The translations under genes were made by a program, and so were the position numbers. Under the pieces are notes generated by a model. That model did no database searches and was not told the DNA's origin. It saw only the letters and a list, made by a program, of their open reading frames with translations. A stretch of DNA of 64,000 nt, taken from the NCBI GenBank assembly GCA_963854835.1, contig OY978528.1, positions 36,969,269 through 37,033,268 of the forward strand, in the 5' to 3' direction. Positions 59,791 to 64,000 of the stretch are shown piece after piece. This stretch comes from Megamerina dolium. Taxonomy: Eukaryota; Arthropoda; Insecta; Diptera; Megamerinidae. Positions within the stretch are counted from its first letter, which is position 1, and each line of letters opens with the position of its first letter.

Positions 59791-61694
59791 AAAATGAAAT
59801 AAAATATTCTGGGAATTTGGAATTTTTAAAATATGTATGTATTTATTAAAGATTTATTGTTGATGTCTTTATTTAAAATTTTTGCATCAAAACAAAATAC
59901 TAAACAATTTTATAAATTTTTATTTGAACATTGTCATAGAAGTAGTTAGCAATTGATTATAAATTCTGTTTATTGGTGGTTTCCTCCGCTTCTTTGTTGC
60001 GACAATTTCATTAATAGAAATATAATTTTAAATAAAAATGAATCTTTTCAAAATTACACAGTGTTATTATTAAGCAACTATTATTGTATTTATTATTTTC
60101 AACGCATGGCTTTACTAAATATCTATGGCTATGTACGATTTTCGACAAAATATTAAATAGACTTTTAAAAATTTTTAATGCATTGCACATGTTGTTTTGT
60201 ATTTGTTCCATTTACTATGTAGTCTAAATTTATTTTATTTTTAATGAAAATGAACAACAAATGGAGGGGCAACTTTACATTTATTTATTATGATTCTATT
60301 ACATTGCAAATTTGAGCACAAGTTGAACATATTATATTAACAAAGTCTATGTATTGTATAGAGTATATAAATGCTTAGTAACAAATTGAATAATATAACA
60401 GATTAAGCAAAAGGGCAAACAAAATTCAACTTAATTTAAATATAGGTGGATAAAATATATTATAGAAATTTGAAAAGAAAACATATATAAAATAAACATA
60501 AATTCATCAATAGTCCTTGAGCCTTTTGTCTCATGGTTTTAGTTTACAAAATTATATTTTCAAATTTTTTGCTGAATTTTTTTTCGTGTACGTCTTTACG
60601 TGTGTGTGTTTGTGTGTATTTATTTATAAAATAAACATTTTGCGCTAATTAATGGGATTATAAATTCTGAAGCCTATCGTTTAAAAGAGATGCGATTGTG
60701 ACCCTCCCACTTATAATTTGTTTATGTTGTCTTAAAAGCAGTAGTAGTACATAGAAATAAATAAAAATGCTCATTACAAAAGTATGCTAATAATTTCATT
60801 GATACAATTTAGAAAGGTGTCTGAATTTTATTAATTTTTCATTCCATTGCCATTGCCGGGTTAGAAAACCCAACACAATTTTTTTACATCAGTAAATATA
60901 TGAATGTCACAATATTATTAAAATATACAAAAAAAAAAACATGTATTATATATAGTTATATCGACCAGAGTTTTGTTCTGCTAATAGAATTGGAAATTAG
61001 CATTAGCAATCTTCAAAAAACATATTTATAACGCATTCATTGCATAGAATATTAAAAAGTCAAAATATAAAACACATGTATTGCAAATAAAATTAATATT
61101 TGGTTTTAAAAACCTTTGCATTTTTTGTTTTTGTTTTTTTGTTTTATAATTTTTAACAATTTACATTCTACATACATATAACAAAAAAAATTTATTTAAA
61201 TTTTCTTTTATTCTTACAAATATTAAGGGATAAAAGTAATGTTTATGTAATGCTCCGTTTAGAAAAGTTCAAATTTTTCCCTCAAAACGAATAAAACATT
61301 CAAATTATTATCGTTAATTTTCGTAGCATCTATGTTTAATACTTCCTCTCTCGCTCTCTCTCTCTCTCTCTGTCTCTCTCTCTTTGAATTATTTTGCATA
61401 TTCACACTTCATTATTAGAAGTATGTATGGTACGCTACTGGTATAGATTGTTGTCTATTGTGTAATTTTGAAAATTTCGTCAAATTCTTAATTACAAATT
61501 AAAATTTGAAATTAATTCGTCTTTATAATGATCTTCCTTGTTATATTTAAAATTTTTTTTTTTTTGTCTTTTGTTTTTCATTATAGAGAGTGTAGGAACA
61601 CATACATGGACATACACATAAACCCCATTCCCACCCAAAAAGCTGCATGCTCTATCACTCGTCTACCGACACAAATGCAACTGATGCTGATGCT
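59791..61694. other. Baldspot 3'UTR and intergenic AT-rich DNA
   Basis: No coding sequence is recognised. The right part must hold the Baldspot 3'UTR, since the Baldspot stop is at 61695. A (TC)n microsatellite lies at about 61348-61383, and several poly-T/poly-A runs lie near 61120-61200 and 61548-61565. Confidence 0.5.
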
Positions 61695-63098
61695 CTATTG
61701 TGTCTTATTTTTGCTGCTGCTGCTGCTGCCAGTGCTGCTTCGCAAATGAGCACCGCTGTTACCATTAATTGTTTGACACTTGGTTGCCGCTGAGCAGGTA
61801 GATGATAATTTCGCTGTATTTTGCGCTGCCAACGATGCAGCCATACGACGACTTCTTTTGCCTTCGGGAGACAAGTAAGTTTTGTAGAAGAAACGTGCAA
61901 ACAGCACGAAATAGCTAAAGTACATTGCAATAGAAAGGTTAATGTTCGTCTGTGATATGTTACACGATTGACGCCCATGTGTCTTTAGGAATCCATGCGC
62001 CCACACATTAATTGCACAACCGACAATCATCTGTGTTAACTGCAACGATGTGATAATCATGGCAATAAAACGTGGAGGATTGAAGCGAGCCGCCTTCAGG
62101 GCATAGTAAGAATACATCACCGAATGAACACAATAATTCATTACAATGAACCATCGTGCCGATGAAGTATACTCCGTATACGAGAACCATGAATATATAA
62201 GCACGGTAATGTGATGGTACCAGTGCAAAAAGATAAGTGGCTGCTTGCGCAACACAATGAATATGGTATCGCCTAGTTCGGGCAACTTTGAGAGTACAAA
62301 TAACCAAGTCCAAAATCCACAGACACGATCTTGTTCGATGTAACTGCAAGAATACAAATAAAACGGGAGGTTGGATCAAATCGGTACAAGATAAATAATT
62401 TATGCATGCATGGTTTTTATCTGATAACGGTATTAAAAAATTTTTTAATGTAGGTTATAAAAATAATATTCAATTGGAGAATTAATTTTTGAAAACAGTG
62501 TAAATATTGCATAAAATTGCATTGTGGAAAATTGAATAAAATTTTCTGCTTTATAATATTGTGTATAAATATACAAGTTAGTATAATTAATTCTTAATGA
62601 TCATTTGTTGAAACAGCAAGAAAAACTGGTTTTATTTACACTTATCAGGAAGCCAATGTTTGCAACAGAATGTAAAAAAAATAAACGTATCAACAAAAAC
62701 TAGAAGTAATTGTGGATATCAAAACTCAATTAAACGATATAGTTGGTGATGGTCAAGGCCAATACATTCAAAAAATAATATTTACGTGCGTTTTGTTGTT
62801 GTTGTTGCTGTTGTTTATTTATTGCAAAGCAATTAAAATAAGAATGGAAAAATTCCATCGCTATATCCTTAACCTTTTGTTTTATTTGAGCAGGTATGAA
62901 CACAATCAGATTAATGAAATATTCAACAACAACAACAATAATCACATTAAAATAGCTTACCTAGGAACGCATACAGAATGGAAAAGTCCATAATGGCGTA
63001 AAACGTGCAAAAGTTCTGGAGCCGTTCGAAATGCTCCCATTATGCTGAACATGGCAAGCATTGTATTCCATATTATTAAAGGGCCACGTAGTTGAAAT
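61695..63098 (-). CDS. Baldspot: Baldspot, long-chain fatty acid elongase (ELOVL6 type), 3' exons
   Basis: Two exons are present: 63098-62961, then 62343-61695, ending TAG. They join as CCTAG + T to give VCVPSYIEQDR, with good sites (donor GTAAG, acceptor TTGCAG; upstream acceptor ATTTCAG). About 261 residues are in the window; from memory the Drosophila protein has about 316, so the missing N-terminus (roughly 60 residues) lies past the right edge. All ELO signatures are visible: KLPELGDT, the histidine box HWYHH, NYCVHSVMYSYY and TSLQLTQ. Several hydrophobic membrane spans surround them. The enzyme condenses malonyl-CoA with saturated C12-C16 acyl-CoA in the ER membrane. In Drosophila this gene is needed for male fertility and lipid homeostasis. 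The C-terminal 50 residues are Ser/Lys-rich and less conserved. It is convergent with mbf1. Confidence 0.95.
62344..62960 (-). other. Baldspot: Baldspot intron
   Basis: A GT-AG intron of 617 bp separates the last two coding exons. It is AT-rich and contains CAA/TTG-repeat runs near 62790-62815 and 62927-62940. It has no other content I recognise. Confidence 0.85.
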
Positions 63099-63902
63099 CT
63101 GAAATTATAAATTAAATAATATTAGATGTGTTGTATGTATCTATGTATGTATATATATTATATATAGTTTTTTTCAATGGATGTTTTATAGGTGTTTACG
63201 AGTTTACTAAAATCGAAGGTACTTTTCCAAAGGTTTTTGCGCTTTGCTTTAAATACTTTGAATTCAAATAAAATTATAACTTTACAAAAAGTACCTCAGT
63301 TGCAAAACACACTTTATTCCAATATGCATTTAAGTATTCGTATTCACAATGACAAGCCAAATTGAAAATACCCAATAAACCAAAGGGATCAGCAAACATT
63401 ATTGTTTGCGTCATAATTAGAGAATTTTTACCACATTTGAGCAAATAAAATGCCCACTATAAGCCGTTTTTCCTTAATTGATCCGTAATTGTGAAAGAAA
63501 AAAAACTCCAATATATGAGTTATAAAAGACTCCAAGTTGAATCAACTAGGTACTTTTTCAAATATATTAAAATCAAATATATAGAACGCCAAAGAAACCT
63601 CCAGAAATAACAACATTATACGGTCGTTTATAGCTCGGAATAGCTCGGAAATAGAATAAATTTATGAATATTCTGAGAGTCAAATATGTTCAAGGCTCAC
63701 AAAACGTTCATAAATAAAAACATGATATGAGCGTTTATTCGCTGACTTCGCAAATAACAACAAATTATGAATATTTTTTAGGGTAAAATATATTGCACTC
63801 TCAAAAAACATTCCAAGACCTCATAAATATTACAAAAGTATGAATATTTTTAGTCATACATATATATAGAATGCTCAAAATATATTCAGAAAAAAAAAAT
63901 AT
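63099..63902 (-). other. Baldspot: Baldspot upstream intron (partial)
   Basis: This AT-rich sequence lies 5' of the exon starting at 63098. No match to the expected N-terminal exon (MINMDIS-like) was seen, so that exon is farther right. Nothing else is recognised before the SINE at 63903. Confidence 0.6.
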
Positions 63903-64000
63903 GTGGCACTTAAAGCCCCGAAGGGCTCGTTGGCCGAGCTTCTCTTCCATTACTGTTGTGCGTGTTAAATTTTGGACAGTATTAGAAGGGACGAAGTATC
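63903..64000 (-). mobile_element. tRNA-derived SINE, tail-B subfamily, cut by window end
   Basis: The minus strand matches the 3' part of the other SINE copies: GCACAACAGTAATGGAAGAG, then the GAGCCCTTC block and a tail ending GTGCCACAT. The tRNA-like head lies beyond the window. Confidence 0.85.

Noticed and set aside
61655..61978. Minus-strand ORF with Ala run
   Set aside because: Frame shadow of the Baldspot last exon, whose ELO motifs are in another frame.

Overview
The window is nuclear DNA of a higher fly. Three host genes closely resemble Drosophila genes: the first coding exon of the Abl tyrosine kinase (minus strand), the complete mbf1 transcription coactivator (plus strand), and the last two coding exons of the fatty-acid elongase Baldspot/Elovl6 (minus strand). 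From memory, Abl, mbf1 and Baldspot lie together at 73B in Drosophila melanogaster, so this looks like conserved microsynteny. AT-rich sequence, a very large first intron, DD41D mariners and a tRNA-derived SINE suggest a tephritid fruit fly. That placement is inference.

Layout. Positions 1-54425 are read as the first coding intron of Abl. It is at least 54 kb, runs off the left edge, and holds no host exon I can recognise. It is packed with mobile elements: a full-length jockey-type LINE with two open ORFs (14954-19573) and a nearly identical 5'-truncated copy (48098-49096); RTE-like LINE relics; Tc1-like elements, one nested in another (23903-26779); several mariners of the DD34D and DD41D kinds, mostly deletion derivatives with recognisable ends; two PIF/Harbinger deletion derivatives and a Harbinger-type MITE; a TTAA-flanked element; and at least eight SINE copies in two tail subfamilies. 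A 300-bp tandem array lies at 32.7-34.0 kb and a (CA)n/(TA)n microsatellite at 36.0-36.3 kb.

Positions 54426-54768 are the Abl exon. Abl and mbf1 are head-to-head across 1.8 kb. mbf1 (56613-57459) has three coding exons and an inferred 5'UTR intron. It is tail-to-tail with Baldspot (61695-63098), with an RT relic between them. The final 900 bp are Baldspot intron, ending in another SINE.

Abl (cytoskeletal signalling), mbf1 (nuclear coactivator bridging bZIP factors and TBP) and Baldspot (ER lipid elongation) are not known to share a pathway; their proximity is synteny. No clearly new biological system was found. The best leads are a possible stop-codon readthrough of mbf1, an apparently intact jockey element, the convergent-gene design of both Harbinger remnants, the SINE tail switch, and a perfect 16-bp hairpin in the Abl intron.
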